In this document: in pieces, positions 23,979 through 35,779 of the stretch
Layout of the letters: every line of letters starts with the position of its first letter
Numbering within the stretch: position 1 is the stretch's first letter
Origin: Megalopta genalis
Taxonomy: Eukaryota > Arthropoda > Insecta > Hymenoptera > Halictidae
Reading direction: 5' to 3'
Assembly (NCBI RefSeq): GCF_051020955.1
Contig: NC_135013.1
Span: 1,902,001-1,966,000, forward strand
Length of the DNA stretch: 64,000 bases
Translations under genes and position numbers: made by a program
The notes under the pieces: model-generated
Seen by the model: only the letters and a program-made list of their open reading frames with translations
Databases searched by the model: none
What the model was told of the DNA's origin: nothing

Positions 23979-26900
23979 TAAGTAACAGATTGAGAAGAAA
24001 ATGTTTCTTCGCGGATTAAGAAAAATCGGTTAGACCTCTGCCAGGGACATTTCGCAGAGCAGACCCAAGCCACTGGATTCCGTCGGGTCGAAGTCCTTGT
24101 AGGGCAAGGTTCGCAATGACTGTATAGTTTTTATTTCCTGAATGAGTCTGATCTTTTTCTGTATCTCCTCTTCCCTCTGTTTCGCCAGCTGAGCCTTCAA
24201 TTGCCGGGATTCTTCGGAAACCTCGGCGGCTAATTAATAAATACACAATCCGTTCACATTTGATTTCTCAAAAACTGAACAACCGGATACAATCCGTTTT
24301 GAACAGGGACTTTGATGAAACTGAACTACAATTTCTCGTATTACCGTGACGTATATCTTAACGTTGTTGTCGAACTGCGTATTTTAACGCAGAAAATGTC
24401 GCAGAAAATATCGTCGAAAATTTCGCAAAAAAGGAGAAGTTTCTCGTTTCTCCTGCATTTATCGTAAATGCATCAAATTCGAATGAACCGAGAATTCATA
24501 TATTGTATATAATAATTCCCCAATTACGGAGAATATAGAAAAATAATATATATTATATATAATACATATATAATATATGTAATACATATAATATATATGT
24601 ATATTATAAGAAGAAGAATATAGAATAATTCCCACAATTTTATAGTTTACATGTGAATAAACGTTTCAACGCTTGCGAAAGTTTTTTTAAAATTATTATA
24701 ATAAATAATAACACACCTTTCTGTCGTTTCTCGTCGATCATAGCGTTGAAAGCGTCCCGGGAATTTTGTTCGACTATGCGACAACGTTCGACAACTTCAG
24801 CCATTTCCTTGTTATGTTTCTCTTTCCATTTCTCCAGCTTCTCCGACAATTCTTGTTTCTGCGAGCGATTCGTGAAAATCCCAATTTAAATCTCAATTCT
24901 TTAGAATATGATATTTCAATTCTTTAGAATATGATATTTCAATTTTTTAGAATATGATCATTCATTTCTATAGGATATGTTATTTCAATTCCTTAGAATA
25001 TGATAACTCAATTCTTTACAATACGATATTTCAATTCTTTAGAATATAATATCTCAATTCTTTATAATATGATATTTCAATTCTTTAGAATATGATATCA
25101 CAATTCTTTACAATATGATACATCAATTCTTTAGAATATGATATCTGAATTCTTTACAATATGATATTTCAATTCTTTAGAATATGATATTACAATTCTT
25201 TAGAATATGATACTTCAATTCTTTAGAATATGATATCTCAATTCTTTATAATATGATATTTCAATTCTTCAGAATTGCGGTTCTTCATGCAAAATAGAAC
25301 TGATCTCAATCAATTTCAATAAATATGGATCCAATAAAAATTTCTTTCTTTCTTCCAACAATCTCAGCAAATTGAAAACAATAAGTAGACGTCCCTAAAT
25401 TCTCATAATATTTTCATTATTTTAAATTTCATATATTTTCACCACTAAATAATACATAAATACAACAAAAAAAATACTATAATATATACTCAAATTATAT
25501 ACTATAATACTATAATATTTATAAAATCGGAAGCAACGGACGGAGAATTCCATTCGACAATGCGACCATTGCGAGCAACGTGACGGCAACGGTTTGTTAG
25601 CAACGTTTACACGTAAAGGCCAAGCAAAATAGGCATACAACCTCTTTCCGCACACATTCCGCTTGCTGTTTACAGCCGTTCAACAAAGATTGTTTCGCGA
25701 TAAATGCGCCCTCGCGGCTTATCAGGGCCAACAGATGTTTCTCTTCCACTTTCGACAATTCGATCAGTTTCTTTCGTTCGCGTTCTTCTTCTTCCAGCCG
25801 GACGATCGAAGATGGATCGAATCCTCCTTCCGCCAACATTTTTAATCTGCGCGATTCAGTGGGAATACATGGACAAAATTAAACGATATTCGGTGATAAA
25901 TATTCAAGAGTTATAATTTTATAATATTCATTAATATTATATTATTATATTATTATATATAATATAATATTATATAGTATATATAAATTATATAATATTA
26001 TATAGTATATATACATACATAAATTATATAATGTTCGTAATTCTTGCAACGATAAAAAGGTATAATAGAAATCGGTACGGAATAAAAGCTGAGATCTATG
26101 CTTACACGATTCTTACACGATTTTGCACACTGGAAAATTATAAAACGTAACAGGTTTTTTGAATTAATTACTTTTTTATTTCCTTTTCCTCGTCGGTGAT
26201 CACGCGAGCACATTCCCTCAGTATGGAAGCTGTCGTTTGTTTAACCTCGACCGACTGTTAAACAAATATGGTCAAATTGGTAATATTAATATATGGTAAT
26301 ATTAATACATATTAATAATTAATAATTCGGATGAAAAGATATTTGTCGCGTTCATTACGGTTAAGTAAACATTTGTTTGGACAGTAAAGTATTGTCGAAA
26401 TAACATAAACGCCGAATTATCGTGGAAATAATTGAGAAAATAAATTATTGGTGAAATAATTGAAACGCCGAATTATTGTTGAATTAATTAAGACACTGAA
26501 TTATTGACGAAATAATTGAAACGCTGAATTATTGACGAAATAATTGAAACACTGAATTATTGATGAAATAATTGGAACAGTAAATTATTGTCGAAATAAT
26601 TGAACGATTGAATTATTGACGAAATAATTGAAACACTGAATTATTGACGAAATAATTGAAACACTGAATTATTGTCGGAATAATTGAACGTTGAATTATT
26701 GACGAAATGATTGAAACACTGAATTATCGTCGAAATAAATAAAACAGCGAATTATCGTCGAAAGAATTGAACGCTTAATTATTGTCGAAATAATTGAAAT
26801 ACTGAATTATTGTTGAACTAAGTGAAACGCCGAATTATTGTCGAAATAATTGAAACGCTGAATAATTGTTGAACTAATTAAAACACTGAATTATCATCGA

Positions 26901-29900
26901 AATAATTGAAAGATTGAATTATTGACGAAATAATTGAAACATTGAATTATCGTCGAAATAATTGAAACACCGAAGTACAGTCGCAACAATGAAATGAAAA
27001 TTACTTCGGAACATACCTTGAACGTCGGAACTGGTTTCCTGAGGGATACCGGTCTCATTTTCTCTTGCAGCTTCGTCTCCGTCGATCGTTTCTCGCGCAG
27101 CAATAATTTCGGGGCGTTCATGTTCGCGTCGTTCAGCAATCGAATCGCGTGCGATTTGTTCGCCGCTCGCAACGTCGCCAATCTCTTTTCCGTCGACGGC
27201 TTCGCGTAATTCGTTCTGGGAACATCCCGCGCGAATCTCTGCACCGCCAAATCCTATCCGGCACACAAGGAATCTTCAAAAAGAGAGACCTTAAATTTTC
27301 GTCAATTTAAGAACACGCATTCCTTCGCCGCCGAATTAAACGATGCATAGTGAACATATTCGATCGACGTTAGTTCGTTCGAACGATTTATGTATGTACA
27401 TATGTTCGGTCATCAGATCCATAGGGATCAGAGGGATCATTAACTTTTAATCGAGATGTATACAAACAGAATTATCAGCGGACTACAATGATCTACAATC
27501 TCTTATTTTCATTGTAAATGTTCATTGATGTACAATTCGAAGTACGTTAGTCGAAGAATTATTTATATATAGAATTATTTAATTTATAAATAATAATTTA
27601 ATATAATATATATTATTATATTTATTATATAATTATTTATTATTATTATTAATTATTTCGATATATACATATATAACTTAATTTCTGTTTTACAAATTAA
27701 ATTCTGCAGTTTAACCCTTTGCACTCGAGTGGTGGCTCTGAGGCACCACTAAAATTTGTTATATCACCGTTTAAGATAATTTTGATATCAACAAAGTTTA
27801 AATTTAAAAAATTGTTAAGAGCGTAACTGTTGTGCGAGTCCCAAGAGTCAATTTCATACGCATAAAATATACATTTTGTCATATAAAGTAGAAATATTAT
27901 AAGTTAGAAAAATGATTTTATATTTTCAGTTAAAACAGCTTCGGGTGCAAAGGGTTAATGTAGACCGTCATCAGTTTATGTGTTAATTTATTTATGCGTT
28001 TATTTTTCTGTGTTTGATTTCTCGGATCGCAAGATCGGAAAACGGCTTACTTCCGGCGTGCCAGGAGGCGGCCCCGCGGCTCGTTTCGGATGATTCAAGA
28101 CATTCATGAAAACAGGAATCGTAACCCTTTTCTTCCGATGTTTTCCGGTTTCGATCGCCCCTTTCAGATTCTTATGAAGCTTCTGTGAACGATCAATTCC
28201 AAGGACGATTGATAATTAGTCAGAGGGTTCGCCGAAAAATTTAAGATAACTTAGCAGATGTCTTTTGATGGCGATAATACAACGTTTCGAAAAATTATGT
28301 CAACATTAAACAGTAAATTAAAGAATAAAGAAATTAAAGAATTAACACGTTACGCGCCACGCCGGTCCCTAGGGACCGGCGCTAGACTTTCCATTCAGGC
28401 CACGCCGGTTCCTGCGGACCAGCGACAGATTTTTCGTTCTTCTATCGCGGCGCGTGTGTCGGTCCTTGCGTATTTGTGAGACTGAACATTTAAATTATGC
28501 GATATCGGTTTTTGTTTGGTCAATGCTTCAAGGAATAGAATAGAATACTTATTTATACGCCTCGAAGCATTCATTGATTGCTTTTTTATCTTCTACCAAG
28601 GAGAAGGGACTATAAGGATATAAACAAAGTATATACATAGTATTTATTACGATCAGAAAATGACAGGCTCTCGAGTACAGTTTATCTGCAAGTGGAAAGA
28701 TAAACATACGAAGACAAGCTCCGGTCCTCAACCCGGGTTACGTTACCCGTTATCTGTTTATACTCTGGCTCGCCTATCGGCGCGCTGCCCGGTAGGGCCC
28801 GCCTGACGGCTAACTGTGGCTTCAACGGAAAGGCGCAAAAATTCGGCGTGGCGCTTAACGTGTTAAGAAATTAAAGAATTAAAAAGTTAAAGAATTAAGA
28901 AGTTAAAGAATTAAGAAATTAAAGAATTAAGAAATTATAGAATTAAGAAATTAAAGAATTAAGAAAGTTAAAGATTTAAGAAATTAAAGAATTAAGAAGT
29001 TAAAGAATTAAGAAATTAACAAATTAAGAAATTAAAGAATTAAGAAGTTAAAGAATTAAGAAATTAACAAATTAAGAAATTAAAGAATTGAGAAGTTAAA
29101 GAATTAAGAAATTACAAAATTAAAAAATTAAAAAAGTAGAAGGTTAAGAAATTGAAGAATTACAAAATTGAAGAATTACAAAATTAAAGAAATAAGAAAC
29201 CAAGCGAAAAATTCGGAAAGCACAACCTCCAAGCACGGCGTCGCTTCCAACAACGGCAAGATCAGCCTCTGCTCCACGAAATCTTCGTCGAAATCGAAAC
29301 AACCGATTCTGTGAAAGACACTCGGCGTTTCCGAGTGAAGGAGATACGAGACCATGAAGAACACCTTTCTGAATTTGAAGTAATCGAAACACTCGACGGA
29401 GTCCTCGAAGTACAGATTGCACACTTGGTACGCTAGGATGTACAGGAACACTGGCAAAAGTAATGCGATAAAATAAAAATAAGAGAGTTAAGAAATTGTG
29501 TACGAATAATGCGATAAAATCAAAATAAAAGAGTTTAAAAAAATTATGCAAAAAAGCGAAGCAATAAAATCGAAATAAAAGAGTTAAAAAGGTGTGCAAA
29601 AGTAATACGATAAAATCAAAATGAAAAAGTCAAAAAATTATGCGAAAGTAAAGAGATAAAATCAAAATAAAGACTTCGAATGAATCATACAAGACGAAAA
29701 ACATGAAATCAAAATTAATTAAAAAATTGTACAAAAAAAGAATGAATATTCTCATTGAACTAATGTTTATGGGTACATTCAAAATGTTTCGAAATCATGT
29801 AAAATCGCGTACCCATGGTTTCGGCCAACGTGTCGGAATGCCGACGACGTTTCTTCAAAAAGTGTCTGCTCACACCTTCCAGAAAGTGTTCGTAACGTGC

Positions 29901-30657
29901 GATGTTCATGAACAATTCAATGGTGACGTCCTGAATCGGAACCGGCAAACTCTGCGAAGACGGGACATTTTTATTTCTAATCTTTTGCCACGATTCGGAG
30001 GCAATTCGGAGGCCACATGAGGCGATTCGAAGGCAATTCGTGGCCACGTGAGGCGATTCGAAGGCAATTCGGAGCCACGTGACACGATTTAAAGGCCACG
30101 TGACACAATTCGAATGCAATTCGAGGTCACGTGACACAATTCCAAGGCAATTCGGAGGTTACATGCCACAATTCGAAGGCAATTCGAAGCAATTTCGTAT
30201 CGCCTTCCAGGAATTAGCGCGGACCCTTATCATAGACGTAGCAATAAATTGCATAGGCGTAGCACTAGCGCAGGAAAATTCACAGTTAACCAAAAATTTG
30301 GCATTTCCGCGAGAAATTACTGTATTCATAAATTATTATTGTTCGATTTGACGGCTTCTCTGTTAAACAGCATCGTTAACCTTAAACTGTTCCGGATGGC
30401 TGCAACAATCTCGAACTAAATTGAAATTCGTCGAACACTTTTCGGCCGGCTTCTCCGCAGCGAACAACACGATGCAAAACTCATCCGGGCTAAATTCGTG
30501 CTTGGTTCGTTCGTACGCGTCTACCATCTTTATCAGCGGAACTATAATGTTCACCTGGAAGACGTTCGTCTTTTCGAGCTGAAAATAATTTCGCGATCAG
30601 CGCGATGTTCCGACATTTTCAAACGGCGGTTCTCACCGTCGCCCTCGCGCAATCCAT
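22831..30657 (-). CDS. CFAP99: Cilia- and flagella-associated protein 99-like
   Basis: Twelve exons: 30637-30657, 30381-30578, 29813-29951, 29227-29450, 28051-28182, 27017-27253, 26172-26245, 25642-25846, 24717-24858, 24036-24229, 23502-23644, 22831-22966. They total 1845 bp, about 614 aa. The N-terminal half is helical and contains LYFEDSVECFDYFKFRKVFF and LILPLLEATPCLE. The C-terminal half is a highly charged coiled coil (EEEERERKK) followed by GLGLLCEMSLAELKERL. I recognise that last stretch as the CFAP99 signature before a Lys/Glu-rich tail. CFAP99 is an axoneme-associated protein, so a role in sperm or sensory cilia is expected from the family. The fourth exon's donor is uncertain: GAG|GTTGTG (29227) keeps frame, while the alternative at 29201 would need another small exon. 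The start at 30657 makes a 7-codon first exon with a GTGAGA donor in phase. AATAAA signals follow at 22771-22780. Confidence 0.78.
22980..23075. repeat. AATTCTTTAGAATATGATATTTC repeat, small array
   Basis: Three to four units of about 23 bp in the last CFAP99-like intron. The same unit forms the larger array at 24890-25270 two introns away. Confidence 0.85.
23143..23260. mobile_element. Half copy of family-1 palindrome
   Basis: Left arm only, from CAGTAAATTCTGTCTAATTG through GGACGATTCGGGAAGAGGAG to CGTTTTTGTAATCG. It lies in the last intron of the CFAP99-like gene. Confidence 0.6.
24890..25270. repeat. AATTCTTTAGAATATGATATTTC repeat, large array
   Basis: About 16 units in the intron between the exons at 24717 and 25642. 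It has the same unit as 22980-23075. Confidence 0.9.
26380..26975. repeat. 26-28 bp minisatellite, right copy
   Basis: Same unit as 430-765 but more copies, including variants with GTTGAACTAA and GTCGAAATAA. Confidence 0.9.
27715..27954. mobile_element. piggyBac-type MITE with TTAA target duplication
   Basis: A 240-bp insert flanked by TTAA on both sides (27711-27714, 27955-27958). Its terminal inverted repeats are CCCTTTGCACTCG and, read inward from the right, CCCTTTGCACCCG. The orthologous point in the left duplicate (1554-1557) has a single TTAA and no insert, so it inserted after the duplication. It has no coding capacity and sits in a CFAP99-like intron. Confidence 0.92.
28346..28862. 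mobile_element. Second TTAA-flanked MITE, GC-rich
   Basis: A 517-bp insert between TTAA copies at 28342-28345 and 28863-28866. Termini are CACGTTACGCGCCACGCCG and, from the right, CACGTTAAGCGCCACGCCG. It interrupts the AATTAAAG-type minisatellite of the CFAP99-like intron. The left duplicate has uninterrupted repeat there (about 1949-1952). It is much more GC-rich than its surroundings and lacks a transposase. Confidence 0.92.
29990..30190. repeat. CACGTG minisatellite in the intact gene
   Basis: Same unit as 3030-3410, fewer copies. Four CACGTG sites are visible between 30050 and 30140. Confidence 0.85.
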
Positions 30658-31898
30658 TTCTCGCGTGAAATCGAGCGATTATGATCGCAATTTTTTGGTA
30701 GAAATAATTCGCCACTTTGTTGCGACGCGTTTGAACCGCGTCGATCTTGCGGAGACATCGATCGGCACGTTGGCCGCTTGGCCGATGACTTCAGAATGTT
30801 TGCCACGGCTTCGACAATATTTAAACTGTTCGATTGCAAACGATATTATTTTTAACCTGTTTTTTTTCAAATCCCAATTAAATGGAGAAACGTTTATTTG
30901 AAGTATTTCGATTTTGCGCTCGACGTTGTGCTCGAATTTCAACGAAAAAATGAATAAAAACGTACTGGTTACACGAAAATTATCACAAATTTATCACATA
31001 AAAATCAATTCAAATGTATCGCATAAAAATGAATAAAAATGTGTCACATAAAAAAATTAACAAAAATGTATCGCACAAAAATGAATAAAAATGTATCCCA
31101 TAAAAATTAATCGAATTATGTCGCATAAAAATGAATAAAAATGTATCCCATATAAATTAATTGAAACGTATCGCATAAAAATGAACAAAAACGTATCCTT
31201 ATATTATATGTATAATATAATAAGAAAGTATTATACATATGAAATTTAGTGAAGATGAATTTGTTGAAAAATTCCTGCTATCTTTAATCAATAAAATGAA
31301 GCGATCGCTAAAGTTGTTTTTCTAACGTTAAGGATTTTACACGAATTGTACGCGATCAATTTTCAGCGTATAAAATCGCACAAATCCTGAAGCTCCATCG
31401 AACTTCTTGTTCAATATTCTTGTTGAACAAAACAGCGGTTCACGTTTAACGAACCGTTCACATTTAGAATCAATATACATATAGTAATTGTGTATACAGT
31501 ACTATAAATATTACCATATATACTATATATATTACTACAAATATTATCATACATACTATATATACTATGTGTACTATATACTATATATGTATACTATATA
31601 GTATATATATTAATATGGTAATATTTATAGTAATATATAGCATGCATAATAATATATATATAGTACTATACAGTATATATAGCAATACTATGAATCTTTA
31701 ACATATAAATCGACAAATAAATTGACAAGATCGCGATTTTACGTTTCCACATTAATATATTAATATAATATATTTACAATTAATATTCTCGAACAGTTCA
31801 AAGAAATATCGAATGTTTGAAACAGTTTATTCGTCGTAAGCCGATCAGAATCAGAGAACTGAACAGAAATTTTTTTACATCAACCGACAACGCGTTTC

Positions 31899-31945
<47 letters not shown>

Positions 31946-33020
31946 TTATTGTCTTTATATATATATTCACGCATCGATCAAGGAGAAACGGGGAAAAAAA
32001 ATCTGTCACACTACAGGGCTGCTAAAAAAAAAGGAAGAAAACGTTTTCGAGCGTCTAGCGGGGTGCGTACAAATAAAAAGTATCCCTGAGAGAATTTGTA
32101 CTCCGAGGACGGCACCACAATAATCTGTGCGCCGCCGTTTCCTTTCTTTTCTATTCTTTTTTTTCTTTTTTTTCCTTTTTCTTGTCGTTTTCCTTTCTTT
32201 TACATCGACGCGTCGCTTGAACGATTAATACTATATCGGTACAATATGTATACACTCACGAGAGAGTCCTAGGAGTCCATCGTCGTTTCGAGAGCTGCGT
32301 AATCACCGAGGCAAACAATTCCCCGAAACAACGGATACAGTAGTGTCTCCCTAATCGACGCTCAGATCGTCCACAAAAATGGACAATTTGGGAAGAAGAG
32401 ATACGATTATTCGAGCCTTGCGATTTATTTTTATAGTTATACATTGTCCACAATTATAAAAACGAGCCGCAAGGCTCGAATAATCGTATCTCCTCTTCCC
32501 AAATTATCCAATTTAGTGGACAATCTGAGCGTCAGTAAGGGAGACATTACTGTACGCGGAACAACGTATAGTCCTCCCGCGACAACAAGGCGCCTTTGCG
32601 CTTACATTCCCCCCACCCCCACATTTATTTAGCTGCCCCACTGTCGCGGCACTCGATCGCTATTGGCCGAGACCGGCGGAGAAGATCGTCGTCGGTCAAT
32701 TCATATTATTCGGGAAGCGCGAAGAGATTCAATTATTTCATAATTTTTACAGTAGTGTCTCTCTAATTGACGCCCAGATTGACCACAAAAATGGACAATT
32801 TGGGAAGAGGAAATACGATTATTCGAGCCTTGCGGTTTATTTTTATAGTTATAAATTGTCCACAATTATAAAAACGAGCGGCAAGGCTCGAATAATCGTA
32901 CCTCCTCTTCCCAAATTGTCCATTTTTGTGCGCAATCTGAGCGTCAGTAAGGGAGACATTACTGTAATCGGATAAAATCGAGCGATAAAATTCGACCGTT
33001 CGCGGTGACGAGCCACACCC
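30658..33020. other. 5' flank of the CFAP99-like gene
   Basis: The GC-richer 30658-30860 just upstream of the ATG is probably 5' UTR and promoter. Beyond it lie an AT-rich repeat, a TC microsatellite (31901-31938) and the palindrome composite. No other gene seen. Confidence 0.5.
32338..32964. mobile_element. Complete palindrome-spacer-palindrome composite
   Basis: A 215-bp family-1 palindrome (32338-32552), the 197-bp spacer and a second 215-bp palindrome (32750-32964), each palindrome flanked by TA. It lies about 1.7 kb upstream of the CFAP99-like start and is duplicated with it (5481-6043). Confidence 0.85.
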
Positions 33021-33476
33021 TTTCAACCCTCGCGCGGCGAACGAGCGCGTCGTCTAGCTGCGATTATTTTGTCGTTTTTGTTGCCCCGTGTGCTCCTCGC
33101 AATGTACCGGGTGTGCTCGTTAAATAATTCCATTCGATCGGGACGCGCTGAATTTCGGCGTCGGTGATGATTCGCGATTAAACCGCACATAACTTCGATC
33201 GTTCGTGACATTTGTAAAATAAATCATGAATACGGGGAGAACAGCGGAAATGAGAAAATATTGATCTTTTATTCTACTGTCACGGTAACGGTATTCAGGA
33301 ATCGATTTTTGTCGTCGGTTCAATGTTTCTTTTCCTCTTCCTTTTCTTTTCTTTTCTTGGAAAAGATCGGCGAGAACGAGTAATTTTGTACAAAAAAATC
33401 CGCAGTCCGTCGGCGATCGTTTTATCGATAATTGCTTTAAATATTACCACAGACGCGACGAAACATGTACACTGTA

Positions 33477-33819
33477 CAGGGTAGCCCAAAATTATGACTC
33501 AGAGAAATAATGGGTTCCCGAGATCATTTGAAGTAACTTTTTCCTTAGCAAAAATGTCTTCTTTTGCGAGTTATTAACGAAAAACGGTGACCAAAGAGCG
33601 ATCGCGTACGGCTGACACTCCGCCCTCGCGGCCACTGCCGATACGTTAAACGGCCGGCGCCGCCTTGCGCCAGCCGAGCTCGCCTCTCATTGGCCGCCGT
33701 TTTTCCTCGATAACTCGTAAACGGAGCGGCGGATCGCATTTTCGCTGAGGAAAAAATTACTTGAAATTACCTCAGGAATCGTTCCATTCCAGGTGTTGAC
33801 ATAATTATGGAACACTCTG
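33477..33819. mobile_element. Family-2 palindromic MITE
   Basis: TA-flanked, beginning CAGGGTAGCCCAAAATTATG and ending in GGAACACTCTG. The arms share the TAATAACTCG and TTACTTGAAATTACC-type blocks around a GC-rich centre. Confidence 0.8.
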
Positions 33820-34549
33820 TACATCCTTCGCATACGCATTCGAAGCATCCTCCATTAATCGCTGAACTGTTCTTAAATTCGTACCGTGTTTCTGATAAAA
33901 TAAATACATCGTAATTACAGCCTCCGCTTTCGCGTTTACAATTGAATACTGTATCTCTTTATCGCCGTAACGAAGGAATAACTTTCGATCGAACCATTCG
34001 TCTCGCGTGTTTACATAACTACTAATTAAATAAACGCTTCTTAGAAAAACGATCGCGCGAGAAGATCATCATCCATCGAGCGACACCGTGTCGCGGCGCG
34101 CTGTTGCCGTTATCTTCGTTCTGCATTGTAATAAAAAGATTTCTCGTTTTATTAAACATTACATTTAAATTACAATGGTCGTCGGTGCGGAATAAGTTAC
34201 AGAGTCTGCGAACAGAAACGATTCTTCTGCACCGTTCGGGTCTCTCGATTTGCCGCAGATACTGTCGAATAAGATTTTTGATAATTTATAATTATTAATA
34301 ATATAATTTTCGTTGTCCAAAAAAGGAATTAGAAAGAAAGTTAATATTTTATTATCGGATCTGGTTGTGACGCGACGAAAATTGCAAGCTGCAATCGACA
34401 AAAAACGACGAAAATGACAGAAAATAGCAGAAATGAGAGAATTACAGTGATTCCAGCGACGCGATATCCGGTCGTGAATTATTACTTAGTATTATTATTT
34501 AGTAATATAATTATTTAGTAATTGGCTGCCACGGATTCTCGATACCGGG

Positions 34550-35022
34550 TCAAGTATAATAAATTCTCCCTAATTTTCTTTAAGCTTGTAAACAAAAATA
34601 GACAATTTTGCAAGAGGAGACACGATTATTCGAGCCACACGGTTCGTTTTCATAGCTGCCAACAATTATAAAAACGAGGCGGAAGGTTCGATTAACCCTT
34701 TATCATCCCTTCGACGAGTCCAACTCGTTCTGATAATTTATAGTAACAACTTATTCAATATAAATGTTATTCTATCCTTCCTAAAAGTTGGAATAAAATT
34801 CTAATCTTTTGTCATCGATATTATAAATAAATTCAAGTAAATTTAGGCACGAATGAGCAACAATTTTCTTTCCCCTTTAAGAAATCATCGCAATCGAAAC
34901 ATTTATAATCGCAGTGACCGCGAAGAAAATGGTACGTCAAGGGGTTAATCGCATCTCCTCTTCCCAAACTGTCAATTCTTGTTTACAAGCTGAAGGACAA
35001 TTCGAGAGAATTTACTGTGATC
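34550..35022. mobile_element. Diverged family-1 palindrome split by a TTAA MITE
   Basis: The left part shows AATTCTCCCTAATTTTC and GCAAGAGGAGACACGATTA. The right part shows TCGCATCTCCTCTTCCC and GAGAGAATTTACTG. The TTAA element at 34696-34944 separates them. Confidence 0.65.
34696..34944. mobile_element. TTAA-flanked MITE nested in a palindromic MITE
   Basis: About 249 bp between TTAA at 34692-34695 and 34945-34948. It starts CCCTTTATCATCCC and ends in the complement of CCCCTTGACGTACC, so its termini are imperfect. It lies inside the arm of an older TA-type palindrome (about 34550-35022): the flanks read GGAAGGTTCGA and TCGCATCTCCTCTTCCC, which are contiguous in intact copies of that palindrome. 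Confidence 0.75.
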
Positions 35023-35343
35023 GCAAATTTCACGCACATACGAAACAGAATCGAGTCGTTTCGGGTATCGGAATCGCCTAAATACTTGCGGTAATATTTT
35101 TCTCGTTTGCAGATGATTCGACTATCTACGATGAAAATGATCTTCTTTCGCTTCGTTACGGTAGAAAAAAGAAAATCATGTTCACGCGCAAATCAAAATC
35201 GCATTTTCTTTACAAAAACGCGACACACGATCGTGGAAACCTGCGAGAAGAATGGAACAATACGAGCGAGAAGCCTCGGACGACCGCAGAGAAACTCTGC
35301 AATCTTGATCGAACGTGCATCCGAGATCAGTTTCTTTGATCTA

Positions 35344-35778
35344 CAGGGTGTCCCAAAAATGTCTCGCGATCTGAAAGTGGCGGGTTCCTCATTTGAAGCA
35401 ACTTTTTCCTTTAGAAAAATTTTCTCCGAGGCACCGTTAACGAGTTATTAACGAAAAACAGTGATCAATGAGAGGCGAGAGCATGGCTGACGCCCTGCCC
35501 TCGCGACCGCTTGCGCTGCGCCAGACGGACGGCGCGACGCGGCATTGGCCACGAGAGCGGAGCGCCGGCCGCGCTCGCTCTCCGAATGGTCGCCGCTCCG
35601 TGCGCTCGTTGGCTCGGCCGAGCTCGCGCTGGCCGAGCTCGCTTCTCATTGGTCAGTGTTATTCGTTAATAACTCGTTAACGGTGCCTCGGAGAAAATTT
35701 TTGTAAAGGAAGAAGCTGCTTCAAATGATCCGAGGAACCCGCCATTTCCGGATTACGAGACATTTTTGGGACACCCTG
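35344..35778. mobile_element. Family-2 palindromic MITE, full length
   Basis: A 435-bp element, TA-flanked, from CAGGGTGTCCCAAAAATGTC to GACATTTTTGGGACACCCTG, exact reverse complements at the tips. Arms are about 130 bp; the GC-rich centre produces spurious long reading frames. Confidence 0.9.
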
Positions 35779-35779
35779 T

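Larger units (their letters stand above)
25960..32964. repeat. Segmental duplication, right (functional) copy
   Basis: Partner of 1-6043. It holds exons 1-7 of the intact CFAP99-like gene and about 2.3 kb upstream of its start. It is about 960 bp longer, mostly because of TTAA-flanked insertions at 27715-27954 and 28346-28862 and more complete MITE and minisatellite units. Similarity to the left copy stops at 32964, the end of a palindromic MITE. Confidence 0.95.

Noticed and set aside
23768..24073. 101-aa frame rich in Tyr, Ile and Phe
   Set aside because: It is a translation of ATA/AAG simple repeats overlapping the end of a genuine CFAP99-like exon in another frame.
30633..30839. 68-aa minus-strand frame upstream of the CFAP99-like start (and its twin at 3766-3972)
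   Set aside because: It begins without an ATG supported by context and cannot join the next exon in phase. The short ATG exon at 30637-30657 does, so this stretch is read as 5' UTR.
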